Counted from the stretch's first letter, positions 46,139 through 57,146 are shown. The stretch is 64,000 nt of DNA from Candidatus Pseudothioglobus singularis PS1 (GCF_001281385.1 NZ_CP006911.1:682001-746000); one strand, 5' to 3'. Notes: a model not told the origin generated them from the letters alone. Numbers and translations are program-made.

Positions 46139-46774
46139 ATGAAAAAAAATACTCAAGGATTAAAACTCTACGACTCTCTTGATCTCTCAGAAAGTAAAAA
46201 TAAAAAAAAGTTATTAGATATTTATCAAAAATGGGCTGCGTTATATGACAAAGACAATGATGACGAATTAGGAACAGTCTCTCAGCCGAACTCTGTTCAA
46301 ATCTTTCAAAGATATGTTAAAGATAAATCCAAATACATAATTGATGTTGGTTGTGGTACGGGTTTGGTTGGCCTTCAACTTAAAAAACTTGGATATAAAA
46401 ACTTTGATGGTGTAGATCTTTCACAGGAAATGATTGATATTGCAATTGATAGAGGCTATGAATCTTTATTTCTTGGAAACCTTAATGAGACTCTTCCTAT
46501 CGAGAGTGATCAATATGAAGCGGCAATATGTGTTGGAGTTTTTACTCATGGCCATGTTGGTCCAAGTCGGCTCGAGGAGCTTATAAGAATTGTCAAACCT
46601 GGTGGAATAATATGTTTTACAGTGAATGAGGATGTTTATGAATCCTATGGTTTTGATGAAGCAATTAAGTCGCAAGAATTAGCTGGGGTATGGAAGGTAT
46701 TAGAGCTGAGTAAGAAGGACTATATGATGAAAAAAAATGTTAAAGGTCTCTACTGTATTGCTGAAGTAATCTAA
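46139..46774 (+). CDS. Class I SAM-dependent methyltransferase
   Basis: 211-residue methyltransferase with the SAM motif IIDVGCGTGLVGLQL (DVGCGTG at 69-75), acidic loop GVDLSQEMIDIA, and the post-motif CVGVFTHGHVGPSRLEELIR, IVKPGGIICFTVNED. The pattern resembles the METTL27/WBSCR27-like small-molecule methyltransferases. It starts 3 nt after the BesD-like oxygenase gene, so both are probably translated from one mRNA. Acceptor unknown. Confidence 0.8.
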   Translation: MKKNTQGLKLYDSLDLSESKNKKKLLDIYQKWAALYDKDNDDELGTVSQPNSVQIFQRYVKDKSKYIIDVGCGTGLVGLQLKKLGYKNFDGVDLSQEMIDIAIDRGYESLFLGNLNETLPIESDQYEAAICVGVFTHGHVGPSRLEELIRIVKPGGIICFTVNEDVYESYGFDEAIKSQELAGVWKVLELSKKDYMMKKNVKGLYCIAEVI

Positions 46775-46823
46775 ATGATGCTAATTAATTCATTAAAATG
46801 AATTTTTTTTAAACTTAATCAAC

Positions 46824-47135
46824 ATGAAGAAGACATTTCAATTAGTTCACCCTAAAATAAAACCTGCTAGGCTTATTGAGGCGGTCAGGCGTGACGTGAA
46901 AAAATATATTAAAAGAGAGAAGAGAAAGTCATTACCTGAAGGGGTTGATTATTGGGATTTTGATTGCAAGTATGGTCCCACAGAAGCTAAAGCTGAAATT
47001 ATTTTAACTTCAGAGATTAGTAAATGTATTACTGAGGCAGAGGCTGAACATTTAGAATCATTTTATTTAGAGATTCTTGCCAAACCTGGACACAAAAAAA
47101 CCTACAAAACTTCTGAGGCGCCAGTGAAAGACTAA
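46824..47135 (+). CDS. DUF6172-family protein
   Basis: 103-residue basic protein: MKKTFQLVHPKIKPARLIEA, VKKYIKREKRKSLPEGVDYW, DFDCKYGPTEAKAEIIL. I recognise this as the DUF6172 family of small conserved proteobacterial proteins; no function is known. It is followed by the convergent guaB gene 9 nt later, with no clear terminator. Confidence 0.75.
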   Translation: MKKTFQLVHPKIKPARLIEAVRRDVKKYIKREKRKSLPEGVDYWDFDCKYGPTEAKAEIILTSEISKCITEAEAEHLESFYLEILAKPGHKKTYKTSEAPVKD

Positions 47136-47144
47136 AAGAATTTT

Positions 47145-48614
<1,470 letters not shown>

Positions 48615-48621
48615 CTAAATT

Positions 48622-49272
48622 TTAATACCGTCTTCTATTAAGAAGTCCTGGAACTATAAAACCAATTATCATTCCAAAGAAAAGTACAATTGCGCCAACA
48701 ATAAACCAGTTTCTTGAGCTTGTATCTTTTTGAATTTGAGTGTTATTAACAGCTAACTGGAGTTCAGCTTTAAGCTGTAATTTTTCTTGAATAAGCTTCT
48801 CATTCTCATGCTCAAGTTTCAACGCATCTTGGTAGATTTGTTCAATATGTTCTTTTTCGGCTTGAGATTTTGAGCTTTGAACAATTAGGTCGGTATTTTC
48901 TTGCTTAACAGTTAAAAGCTGACTCTCTAATTCTTCTTTTTCACCGCTTAGTTTTGAGATAAGCAGCTTATTAGCATTATAAGTCCTTGTTAATTTTTTA
49001 AGTTTCTCTCTTGCAGAGGGATCTGGGGATAAATAAAACGATTTAATCCAACCAATAGTATCATCAAACTGGATTTGAGCCCATCCATCTTCAGTACTCT
49101 GAAGAAGAGAGAGCTCAGTCCCTGAGGGTAGGAGACGAATTATGTTGTTATTAAATGATTTGTCAGATCGAATGGGTAAATCAAGTTGGTCAGTAATATA
49201 GACATATGATTCAGCACTAACCCTAAGAGTTAGGAGTATCAAAGCCAGAGGGAGTGCTATAAATTTAATCAT
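48622..49272 (-). CDS. Membrane-anchored SH3-domain protein (YgiM/TIGR04211-like)
   Basis: 216-residue envelope protein. N-terminal signal/anchor sequence (FIALPLALILLTLRVSAES), an SH3b domain at about 22-85 (YVYITDQLDLPIRSDKSFNN, GWAQIQFDDTIGWIKSFYLS), a long coiled coil (about 90-185), and one C-terminal transmembrane helix (WFIVGAIVLFFGMIIGFIVP) followed by RRR. This architecture is the TIGR04211/YgiM family; function unknown, probably periplasmic. Confidence 0.82.
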   Translation of the reverse strand: MIKFIALPLALILLTLRVSAESYVYITDQLDLPIRSDKSFNNNIIRLLPSGTELSLLQSTEDGWAQIQFDDTIGWIKSFYLSPDPSAREKLKKLTRTYNANKLLISKLSGEKEELESQLLTVKQENTDLIVQSSKSQAEKEHIEQIYQDALKLEHENEKLIQEKLQLKAELQLAVNNTQIQKDTSSRNWFIVGAIVLFFGMIIGFIVPGLLNRRRY

Positions 49273-49354
49273 AATAAACTTGTGAGTATTCTATCTTGTT
49301 GACAGGATTTAAAATATTTTTATTGTGTTTTTTCAATGAATTACAATTTTCCCT

Positions 49355-52102
49355 TTATAGTTTAGAAATTTTTACTAATTGCTGATTTAAGTCTTTTAAA
49401 GCATTTTCAGTAGATGCCAACTTGTCTTTTTCATTATTAACCACTGCTTCAGGTGCACCATTAATAAATTTTTCATTGTTAAGCTTTGCTGCAAACTGAG
49501 ATTTAAGTTTGGATAATTTTTCAATCTCCTTATTAAGCCTATCTCGCTCAGCCCCTTTATCGATAAGTCCAGCAAGTGGAATTAGAATTTTCATTTCACC
49601 AACTAATGCTATCGCAGATTCTGGCTCCTCCTCATCCTGTGAGAGTAAATCTACAGTATCAAGCTTAGCTAATGCAAATAGCATCGCTTTGTTATTGTCA
49701 ATGTAGGATTGATCTTTTGAACTATAGCTCTTAACAAAACAAGGCAGTGGCTTTCCAGGAGAAATATTCATTTCTCCTCTGATTTTCCTAATTCCTAATA
49801 TAAATTCCTTTAACCAGTCTATTTCAGCCTCTGCCTCAGTATTTAATAAGTCCTTATTTGGCTCTGGAAAAGGTTGAGAGATGAGTTTGCCAGTTGAATT
49901 AGATTGTAATTTTTGTGATTGCTCAAATATTTCTTCAGTAATAAATGGGATGATTGGATGAAGTAAAACTAAAGTCTCAGATAAAACCTTTAATAGCGTA
50001 GCTTCGCAACCTTGTTTAGTTTTTTCATTCTCTAGAAGGGGCTTAGATATTTCAAGATACCAATCACAATAATCATGCCAAACGAATTCATATAACGTTT
50101 GACTCATGAGGTCTAGTCGATAATCTGCAAGATGTTTTTCAACTTCAGTCTTAACTTTTTGAAGTCTGGATAGTATCCATTTATCTTGACTTGATAATTC
50201 TGCATCAAAATTTATTGATTTTGAATCAAGGTTCATTAATACAAAGCGAGAAGCATTCCATAGTTTGTTGCAGAAATTACGGTAACCTTCAACCCGTTTT
50301 AGATCAAACTTTATATCACGTCCAAAAGATGCTAAAGCGGTGAATGTAAATCTTATAGCATCAGTACCAAATGAAGGGATGCCGTCAGGAAACTCTTTTT
50401 TTGTTTGTTTCTGAATTTTTTCTGCAAGTTTCGGTTGCATCATGCCTTGAGTTCTTTTTTCGAGAAGGGCTTCAAGGCTTATTCCATCAATTAAATCAAT
50501 GGGGTCGAGCACATTTCCTTTAGATTTGCTCATTTTTTGTCCATTGCCATCCTTAATGAGACCAGTAATATAAATATCCTTAAATGGCACATCATTGGCA
50601 AATTTTAGTCCAAACATAATCATTCGAGCAACCCAGAAAAATATAATATCAAATCCAGTTACAAGAACACTGGTTGGGTAAAAACGCGACATTTCGGGCG
50701 TTGCTTCAGGCCATCCAAGGGTTGAAAAAGGCCATAGTGCAGATGAAAACCATGTATCCAGTACATCTTCATCTTGTGTTAATTCAACATTTTCACCTGC
50801 TTGTTCTTGAGCCTCTTCGATGCTGTCTGCGACATAATAATTACCTTGTTTGTCGTACCATGCAGGAATACGATGACCCCACCAAATTTGACGAGAGATG
50901 CACCAATCTTCGATATTTTCCATCCAGTTAAAGTATGTCTTCTCCCAGTTTTCAGGCACAAAACGAATACTTCCATTTTTAACAGCATCAATTGCTGGCT
51001 CAGCTAGCGGTTTTACTTTAACAAACCATTGATCTGTCATGTAAGGTTCGATAATGCTATTGGTTCTGTCACCCCTTGGAACCATTAGTGTGTGTGGATC
51101 TATTTTTTCAATTAATTTCTGCTTTTCTAGGTCATTGACAATTGCTTTTCTTGCCTCAAATCTATCTAAGCCTTGATATTTAGTTGGCGCGTTTAAGTTT
51201 ATTGAAGCATTATCAGTCAACACATTAATGATTTCTAATTTGTGTCTTTGCCCAATTTCATAGTCATTAAAGTCATGAGCTGGCGTAATTTTGACGCAGC
51301 CAGTGCCAAATTCCATATCAACGTAGTCGTCAGCTATAATTGGAATCTTTCTCTCTGAAAGAGGCAGGTTTATAAACTTTCCTACCAAGTGCTGATAACG
51401 CTCATCTTCTGGATGAACTGCAACAGCAGAATCTCCAAGCATTGTTTCAGGCCTTGTTGTAGCTACAATTAGTATTTCTTCAGAGTCAGCGACTTGGTAC
51501 TTAATATGCCATAAAAACCCATTCTCTTCTTTACTAATGACCTCTAGATCTGAAACTGCAGTGAGTAAGACAGGGTCCCAATTAACTAATCTTTTGCCGC
51601 GGTATATTAAACCTTCGTTATAGAGATCAATAAATACTTTCTTTACGGCCTTTGAAAGAGATTCGTCCATAGTGAAGCGCTCTCTTTCCCAGTCAACAGA
51701 TGCCCCAAGACGCCTCATTTGCGAGGTAATCGTTCCTCCAGATTGTGACTTCCATTCCCAAACTTTTTCAGTAAATTTATCTCTACCGAGATCGTGTCTA
51801 GATATATTTTCAAGTCCAAGTTGTCTCTCAACAACCATTTGAGTTGCTATTCCCGCATGATCCGTTCCAGGTTGCCAGAGTGTTTGGTTGCCTTTGCTTC
51901 TATTGTAGCGAGTGAAGACATCCATTATGGTGTGCTGGAATGCATGACCCATGTGAAGGCTACCCGTTACATTGGGCGGCGGAAGGACAATGCTAAATGC
52001 ATTTTCACTCGAAGAATTCGTTTTTGAAGAGAAGAGGTCGCCTGTCTCCCATAAATCACGATACTTTTGTTCGATAAGTTCAGGGTTATATGTTTTTTCC
52101 AT
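49355..52102 (-). CDS. valS: Valyl-tRNA synthetase
   Basis: 915-residue class Ia synthetase charging tRNA-Val. Seen: HIGH motif variant in NVTGSLHMGHAFQ near residue 43, the editing domain (TTRPETMLGDSAVAVHPED), the KMSKS loop NGQKMSKSKGNVLDP near 525, an anticodon-binding domain, and a C-terminal coiled-coil arm (DRLNKEIEKLSKLKSQFAA). Length is near the norm (about 920-950). holC, often upstream in gammaproteobacteria, is absent; recR lies 74 nt upstream. Confidence 0.97.
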   Translation of the reverse strand: MEKTYNPELIEQKYRDLWETGDLFSSKTNSSSENAFSIVLPPPNVTGSLHMGHAFQHTIMDVFTRYNRSKGNQTLWQPGTDHAGIATQMVVERQLGLENISRHDLGRDKFTEKVWEWKSQSGGTITSQMRRLGASVDWERERFTMDESLSKAVKKVFIDLYNEGLIYRGKRLVNWDPVLLTAVSDLEVISKEENGFLWHIKYQVADSEEILIVATTRPETMLGDSAVAVHPEDERYQHLVGKFINLPLSERKIPIIADDYVDMEFGTGCVKITPAHDFNDYEIGQRHKLEIINVLTDNASINLNAPTKYQGLDRFEARKAIVNDLEKQKLIEKIDPHTLMVPRGDRTNSIIEPYMTDQWFVKVKPLAEPAIDAVKNGSIRFVPENWEKTYFNWMENIEDWCISRQIWWGHRIPAWYDKQGNYYVADSIEEAQEQAGENVELTQDEDVLDTWFSSALWPFSTLGWPEATPEMSRFYPTSVLVTGFDIIFFWVARMIMFGLKFANDVPFKDIYITGLIKDGNGQKMSKSKGNVLDPIDLIDGISLEALLEKRTQGMMQPKLAEKIQKQTKKEFPDGIPSFGTDAIRFTFTALASFGRDIKFDLKRVEGYRNFCNKLWNASRFVLMNLDSKSINFDAELSSQDKWILSRLQKVKTEVEKHLADYRLDLMSQTLYEFVWHDYCDWYLEISKPLLENEKTKQGCEATLLKVLSETLVLLHPIIPFITEEIFEQSQKLQSNSTGKLISQPFPEPNKDLLNTEAEAEIDWLKEFILGIRKIRGEMNISPGKPLPCFVKSYSSKDQSYIDNNKAMLFALAKLDTVDLLSQDEEEPESAIALVGEMKILIPLAGLIDKGAERDRLNKEIEKLSKLKSQFAAKLNNEKFINGAPEAVVNNEKDKLASTENALKDLNQQLVKISKL

Positions 52103-52176
52103 GAAGGCGATGTGTCGGATAAAACTGACATATTATACAATAACTACTTGGATTGAAATAACCCTTTAAAGACTCG

Positions 52177-52761
52177 CTAGTTATAATCTTTTCGTCCTGA
52201 AAGGGCGTGAGCAATTGTATTGATATCTGTATATTCTAATTCTCCGCCAAGGGGGATTCCGTGCGCTATTCTTGTGGTCTTTATTTGATATTTTTTTGCA
52301 AGATTGTGAATATAATGTGCAGTCACCTCGCCTTCAATTGTCGCATTTGTTGCCAAGATAAGCTCGCTGACACTTTGATTACTTAATAGTACTTCTAATT
52401 CATCCAGTCCTAATTCTGATGCACCAATCCCATCGATAGGAGAGAGATAGCCGCTAAGGACAAAGTATTTGCCAGTGTAAACCCCACTTTGCTCTATAAC
52501 GTGGATGTCTGAGGGAGTTTCGACTATACAGAGCTGTGAGTCATCACGAACATCATTTGAGCATATTTCACAAATATTTTTTTCAGTTAATGTTCTGCAT
52601 TTCTCACAGTTTTTAACTTTTTCCATCGCATCAGTGAGTGCCTTGGCAAGCTCCAACCCTCCTAGGCGATCTCTTTCCAGGAGATGATAAATAAATCTCT
52701 GTGCGGTTTTTGAACCTACTCCAGGTAATTTACTGAATGCTTTGTTTAGTTTTTCAATCAT
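52177..52761 (-). CDS. recR: Recombination protein RecR
   Basis: 194-residue recombination mediator of the RecFOR pathway that helps load RecA on gapped DNA. Seen: helix-hairpin-helix LPGVGSKTAQRFIYHLLERD at 13-32, a four-cysteine zinc finger (CEKCRTLTEKNICEIC) near 55-70, and a Toprim domain (LCIVETPSDIHVIEQSG, ATNATIEGEVTAHYI). Length is typical. It follows ybaB by 20 nt in the conserved dnaX-ybaB-recR order. Confidence 0.96.
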   Translation of the reverse strand: MIEKLNKAFSKLPGVGSKTAQRFIYHLLERDRLGGLELAKALTDAMEKVKNCEKCRTLTEKNICEICSNDVRDDSQLCIVETPSDIHVIEQSGVYTGKYFVLSGYLSPIDGIGASELGLDELEVLLSNQSVSELILATNATIEGEVTAHYIHNLAKKYQIKTTRIAHGIPLGGELEYTDINTIAHALSGRKDYN

Positions 52762-52781
52762 AATATTGGCAAATTAAATAA

Positions 52782-53087
52782 CTAAAAAGGCAAGTTAAGA
52801 CCACCGGTCACATTTTTCATTTTATCTTTTGAAATTTCGCTTATCTTTGAAGAGGCGTCATTTACAGCCATCATAATTAAATCTTCCAGCATGTCTTTGT
52901 CAGACATGAGTGCTTCATCTACAAAAATATTTGAAACTTGATGGTCACCATTCATTTCTACTTTTAAAGCCCCTGAGGCTGAAATACCCTCACAAGTGAG
53001 TGATTTAATTTCTTTTTGAACTAATTCCATGTCCTCCTGCATTTGTTTGGCTTTTTGCATCATTCCTGCCATTCCACCTTTAAACAT
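52782..53087 (-). CDS. ybaB: YbaB/EbfC nucleoid-associated protein
   Basis: 101-residue DNA-binding protein of the YbaB/EbfC family. Seen: KGGMAGMMQKAKQMQEDMEL at the N-terminus, VEMNGDHQVSNIFVDEALMS in the middle and the C-terminal MKNVTGGLNLPF. It forms dimers and binds DNA with low specificity. The start overlaps the dnaX stop by 8 nt, so translation is coupled. Confidence 0.95.
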   Translation of the reverse strand: MFKGGMAGMMQKAKQMQEDMELVQKEIKSLTCEGISASGALKVEMNGDHQVSNIFVDEALMSDKDMLEDLIMMAVNDASSKISEISKDKMKNVTGGLNLPF

Positions 53088-54699
53088 TGTCAGACTCCTT
53101 TATTGATTTAATAGATTTTAGATCAACCTGAGATTTAAAGACCTCCTGAAGCTCTTGAAGGCCATCGTCACTTAAAAATTGATTTTCTGTTTGCTTTTGT
53201 ATTTGTTTATTCTTCACTGACTCTTTTTGTGATAAAGAGCTTCCATTAGTCTCGCCTGGCTCTATCATTACTACTAGGGCTGGATAGATTTTATGCAGCG
53301 CATTTCTAATTGACCCTTCAGTTTTAGTTGTATGCAAGTTAACAAATTCCTCGCTCAGCGTCAGCGTCAGGTTTTGATCAATTAATGATTTAAATACTGT
53401 ATTTTTCACTAGCATTTTCGCTGCACCATTAAAGTCAAGCTGAGTTATGATTTTTTCCCATCCATCTTGGGATTTGATATCTAAGTGATTGACCTCCTTA
53501 ATAGAAATATCACTCTGTTTATTTGAGGATGTTGAGGAGGCCTTAGAGTTGTCTTTGCTTGGACTTTTCTTCAGAGATACAGAATGATTAAGATCTAGAG
53601 TTTTTTTTTCACCCACTTCAAAATTTGGATGAAAAGTAATCATTCTTAGAAGCGTCATTTCAAGGCCAATTTGCTCACTAGGGGAAAGACTCATATCTTT
53701 TTGTCCATTAATTGCTATTTGATAGTAAAGCTGCAAATCTTGAGCAGTAAATTGATTGGCAAGATCCATTAGTTCTGGAGAGAATTGCTTTTCATCATTT
53801 ATAATTTGAGCTATGGAAATTTTATGAAATAGTGAGGTTAAATCTTTTAGTGCATTCGAGAGGTTTTCACCTTTATGCGCCATTTCTTTCACAAATAATA
53901 AAATTTTCTCAGCATCTCGATCACACACTAAAGAAGCAAGATTACTGATCTCATCATGATTGACAAGTCCAAGCATTTCTTTTAAATCCTTTTCTACAAC
54001 ACTACCATTTCCAAAAGATATCGACTGATCTAGAAGACTTAGGGCGTCTCTCATTGAGCCATTTCCAAATTCAGCAATTTTTGATAGTGCATTGTCATCA
54101 AACTTAAGATTCTCTTCATTCATAACAAACTTGAGATGATTCAAAATCTCATCATGAGAAAGCTTATTTAAGTTGAATTGCAGGCAGCGCGAAAGGATTG
54201 TGATAGGAAGCTTCTTAGGATCAGTTGTCGCTAGTAAAAATTTAATATGAGAGGGTGGCTCTTCTAAAGTTTTGAGGAGCGCATTAAAGCTGCTCTTTGA
54301 AAGCATGTGGACTTCATCAATAAGGTAAATCTTATAAAGATTTTTGGTGGGCGTGTACTGAGCGTTATCAAGAATCTCTCTCATGTGGTCAACGCCGGTA
54401 TGAGAAGCAGCATCAAGTTCAATTAAATCAACTGATTGACCTTTATCAATCTCAATACAGGTCGCACATTTTCCACATGGATTAGAGCTTACACCTTCCT
54501 CACAGTTAACAGATTTTGCAAAAATTCTTGCAATTGTTGTCTTTCCGACGCCACGCGTTCCAGTAAACAAAAATCCATGATGTAGATTATCACTGTCTAA
54601 CGCATTTACAAGTGTTCTTATGGTGTGAGTTTGACCAACTAGTTCTTTAAAATTATGAGGTCTATATTTTCTAGCTAAAACTTCGTAGTGTTCACTCAT
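53080..54699 (-). CDS. dnaX: DNA polymerase III subunits tau/gamma
   Basis: 539-residue clamp-loader ATPase. Seen: RKYRPHNFKELVGQTHTIRT, Walker A FTGTRGVGKTTIARI near residue 45, a zinc module with cysteines in CEEGVSSNPCGKCATC, DEVHMLSKSSFNALLKTLEE, sensor region LPITILSRCLQFNL, and collar domain III up to MITFHPNFE at about 360. The tau-specific tail (about 370-539) is short compared with E. coli (643 residues). A run of nine A follows domain III at codons 364-367, with stop codons shortly after in both other frames; see the separate entry. Order ffs-dnaX-ybaB-recR is conserved in gammaproteobacteria. Confidence 0.96.
   Translation of the reverse strand: MSEHYEVLARKYRPHNFKELVGQTHTIRTLVNALDSDNLHHGFLFTGTRGVGKTTIARIFAKSVNCEEGVSSNPCGKCATCIEIDKGQSVDLIELDAASHTGVDHMREILDNAQYTPTKNLYKIYLIDEVHMLSKSSFNALLKTLEEPPSHIKFLLATTDPKKLPITILSRCLQFNLNKLSHDEILNHLKFVMNEENLKFDDNALSKIAEFGNGSMRDALSLLDQSISFGNGSVVEKDLKEMLGLVNHDEISNLASLVCDRDAEKILLFVKEMAHKGENLSNALKDLTSLFHKISIAQIINDEKQFSPELMDLANQFTAQDLQLYYQIAINGQKDMSLSPSEQIGLEMTLLRMITFHPNFEVGEKKTLDLNHSVSLKKSPSKDNSKASSTSSNKQSDISIKEVNHLDIKSQDGWEKIITQLDFNGAAKMLVKNTVFKSLIDQNLTLTLSEEFVNLHTTKTEGSIRNALHKIYPALVVMIEPGETNGSSLSQKESVKNKQIQKQTENQFLSDDGLQELQEVFKSQVDLKSIKSIKESDNV
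53601..53609 (-). promoter_or_regulatory. A9 slippage/frameshift site in dnaX
   Basis: On the coding strand, codons GAA AAA AAA ACT (364-367) contain nine consecutive A just after domain III. One extra A or a -1 shift gives a stop (TAA) after residue 370. Loss of one A or a +1 shift gives TAG after residue 367. The product would be a gamma-sized subunit. Thermus dnaX uses an A9 tract for transcriptional slippage to make gamma. Tract and stops are seen; use is inferred. Confidence 0.6.
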
Positions 54700-54724
54700 T
54701 GCTAATTAGGTCATTGAATTAAGG

Positions 54725-54829
54725 TAGTGCCGAGAATAGAATCCAACACATAAAAAAATTATTACCGTTGCTCCCTTCCAGGCCTGGCGGGGTTCATAAC
54801 TATTTATTGTCGGTTTACCCTCGACACTA
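54725..54829 (-). ncRNA. ffs: Signal recognition particle 4.5S RNA (bacterial small SRP RNA)
   Basis: Minus-strand RNA of about 105 nt containing the universally conserved SRP apical domain: CCAGGCCTGGAAGGGAGCAA with GAACCCCG before it and CGGTAAT after it. The ends pair: TAGTGTCGAG at the 5' side with CTCGGCACTA at the 3' side (one G-U). It binds Ffh for co-translational membrane targeting. A TAAAAT -10 box is correctly spaced upstream. Position directly upstream of dnaX is conserved in gammaproteobacteria. Ends were set by the terminal helix. Confidence 0.95.
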
Positions 54830-54835
54830 ATTTAG

Positions 54836-54841
54836 ATTTTA
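54836..54841 (-). promoter_or_regulatory. -10 box of ffs
   Basis: Minus-strand TAAAAT, 6 nt before the first base of the terminal SRP RNA helix. No good -35 match is visible in the AT-rich upstream sequence. Confidence 0.5.
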
Positions 54842-54900
54842 CTTGAATTGATTATTCTAATTATTTTATATTGGATGATTAGATATGTTTTTTTTAAGAT

Positions 54901-55734
54901 TTAAGATTTAAGTTTTTGGTATTGATCGTATACTAATGACCATACTGGACCTGCATAACCATCTGAAATCGACATACCATCAATACTGGTGATTGGAAGA
55001 ATTTCTCTTGTTGAACTGCTAATCCATACCTCATCTGCTTGCATTAGTTCCTCTTTAGTAAATTTCTCTTCTTTTACCATAATGCCTAAATTTTCAGCGC
55101 ACTGAATTGCAATTTTTCGTGTAACTCCTGGAAGAATGTTTGGTCCTTTTGGGTGCGTATATAAGCAGTTGTCTTTAACAATAAACACATTGGAGCTTGA
55201 GGCTTCAGTAACGATTCCATCTCTGTAAAGAATGGCTTCTTCCGAATCATTGTCTTTAGCTTCTTGCGCATAAAGAGTATTTGCTAGTAAAGAGGTTGCT
55301 TTGGTATTGCTTTTAAGCCATCTAATATCTTCTCTGGTGATGGCAGATTTTCCTTTTATTAGGTCTCTTTTGTCTTTAGGTTCAATGCCGCTTGATTGAA
55401 TATAAATGGTTGGTTTTAATTTCCCATAAGTATGTTTTCTATTTTCATCGCAACCTCTAGAGATTTGTAAATATATTGCTTGACTTGAGTTTTTATTATT
55501 GAGCGTAACAACCTTGTTGATGAGGTTAATCCATTCATCTTTAGAGTGAGGGTTTTCTATATTGATTGCATCAAGACCATCTTGTAGTCGATTTAAATGA
55601 GGCTCTAATCCAATAACGGTATTATCATAAACTGGAAAAACTTCATAAATGCCATCACCAAAAAGAAAACCACGGTCCATTACTGGTATATACGCTTTAT
55701 CTTTTGGGATAAAATTTCCGTTCAGATATACCAT
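54901..55734 (-). CDS. dat: D-amino-acid aminotransferase
   Basis: 277-residue class IV PLP aminotransferase interconverting D-alanine and D-glutamate with their keto acids. Seen: MVYLNGNFIPKDKAYIPVMD, RGFLFGDGIYEVFPVYDN, RGCDENRKHTYG, the PLP lysine in the KSNTKATSLLANTLYAQEAK segment, TEASSSNVFIV and WISSSTREILPIT. These fit D-amino-acid transaminases rather than branched-chain ones. It is 6 nt after gltL and downstream of dacA; dacA-dat adjacency is known elsewhere, here separated by gltIJKL. Confidence 0.88.
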   Translation of the reverse strand: MVYLNGNFIPKDKAYIPVMDRGFLFGDGIYEVFPVYDNTVIGLEPHLNRLQDGLDAINIENPHSKDEWINLINKVVTLNNKNSSQAIYLQISRGCDENRKHTYGKLKPTIYIQSSGIEPKDKRDLIKGKSAITREDIRWLKSNTKATSLLANTLYAQEAKDNDSEEAILYRDGIVTEASSSNVFIVKDNCLYTHPKGPNILPGVTRKIAIQCAENLGIMVKEEKFTKEELMQADEVWISSSTREILPITSIDGMSISDGYAGPVWSLVYDQYQKLKS

Positions 55735-55740
55735 TATTAC

Positions 55741-56487
55741 TTAGTGGTTTAATATCTTAGAGAGGAATTCTTGAGCTCGATCACTTCGTGGAGATCCAAA
55801 AAAATCTTGCGAAGGAGCGTCTTCAATAATTTTACCATAATCCATAAATATGACTCTATCAGCTACTTTTCTAGCAAAGCCCATTTCATGAGTAACAACC
55901 ATCATTGTCATCCCCTCTTTTGCGAGCTTAACCATCACATCTAAAACTTCATTGATCATTTCTGGATCTAAAGCGGAGGTTGGCTCATCAAAAAGCATCG
56001 CCATTGGCTCCATAGCTAGGCCTCGAGCTATTGCAACACGCTGCTGTTGGCCACCTGATAGTTGTGAAGGATACTTTTCAGCATGTTCTGTTAGACCAAC
56101 ACGTTCAAGTAAAGCTTTTGCTTTATGATCTGCCTCTTCATCTGTGCGTCCTAGTACTTTCATTTGTCCAAGTTTTATGTTTTCAGTGACATTCATGTGT
56201 GGGAAGAGTTCAAAGTTTTGAAATACCATTCCAATTTTTGAACGCATTTGATCTAGGTCAGTTGATTTATTAGTGACGCTTATTCCAGAAACTGTTATCT
56301 CTCCACTTTTAACTGGTTCTAAACCATTAATTGTTTTAATTAAAGTGCTTTTTCCAGAGCCGGAGGGTCCGCATACAACAATTACTTCACCCTTGGAAAC
56401 TTCTAGTGAACAATCATTCAAAACCTGAATTTTGCCATACCACTTATTTACAGATTTCATTTTAATCATATTATCTTTCTTATTCAT
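55741..56487 (-). CDS. gltL: Glutamate/aspartate ABC transporter ATPase GltL
   Basis: 248-residue ATPase of the PAAT family. Seen: Walker [41 protein letters not shown], signature [16 protein letters not shown] and [19 protein letters not shown]. It overlaps the gltK stop by 4 nt (ATGA). With GltI, GltJ and GltK it forms one complete importer. Confidence 0.9.
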   Translation of the reverse strand: MNKKDNMIKMKSVNKWYGKIQVLNDCSLEVSKGEVIVVCGPSGSGKSTLIKTINGLEPVKSGEITVSGISVTNKSTDLDQMRSKIGMVFQNFELFPHMNVTENIKLGQMKVLGRTDEEADHKAKALLERVGLTEHAEKYPSQLSGGQQQRVAIARGLAMEPMAMLFDEPTSALDPEMINEVLDVMVKLAKEGMTMMVVTHEMGFARKVADRVIFMDYGKIIEDAPSQDFFGSPRSDRAQEFLSKILNH

Positions 56488-57146
56488 AATTCATTGTTTA
56501 TCCTTTTTTGGAGATATTTAACGCCTAGGGAGGCAGCAAAACAAAATACAAAATATACAAGTGCAACAAAAAGGAACATCTCAACAAGTCGTTGATCACG
56601 ATTTGCAACTATTTCAGCACTAACAAGAAAATCCCTTAATCCAACCACATAAACTAATGATGTGTCTTGGAATAAAATAATTGCCTGAGTTAAAAGTATA
56701 GGAGTCATTGCCCGAAAAGCTTGAGGAAGAATAACATAGCGCATACTTTGGATATAAGTAAGGCCCATTGCTCTAGCCGCTGCAAGTTGCCCAAGTCGAA
56801 CTGAGTTTATTCCAGCTCTTATTATCTCTGAGTAGTATGCAGCTTCAAATAGAATAAAAGCTACTAATACAGATGAGAAAGCACCTACAGGTCGACCAAC
56901 AATAAGTGGCACGAGAAAAAACAACCAAAAAATTACTAATATAAGAGGTAATGATCGGAAGAAATTGACGTATGCTGCAGAAAATTGAGATAAAACTGGT
57001 ATTTTAGCGATACGTAAAAGCGCTAAAAATGTTCCTAAGATAATACCCCCTACAATAGCAAGTCCTGTCAAAAGAAATGTCATTTTAATGCCTTCCCATA
57101 AGAGCGAACTATTAGCAGGAATAACAGAGAAGTCTAGCTCAAACAC
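56484..57146 (-). CDS. gltK: Glutamate/aspartate ABC transporter permease GltK
   Basis: 220-residue inner-membrane permease. Seen: [40 protein letters not shown], the EAA loop [20 protein letters not shown], and [20 protein letters not shown]. It abuts gltJ (shares a base) and overlaps gltL. Assignment as GltK (second permease) follows the gltIJKL gene order. Confidence 0.88.
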   Translation of the reverse strand: MFELDFSVIPANSSLLWEGIKMTFLLTGLAIVGGIILGTFLALLRIAKIPVLSQFSAAYVNFFRSLPLILVIFWLFFLVPLIVGRPVGAFSSVLVAFILFEAAYYSEIIRAGINSVRLGQLAAARAMGLTYIQSMRYVILPQAFRAMTPILLTQAIILFQDTSLVYVVGLRDFLVSAEIVANRDQRLVEMFLFVALVYFVFCFAASLGVKYLQKRINNEL

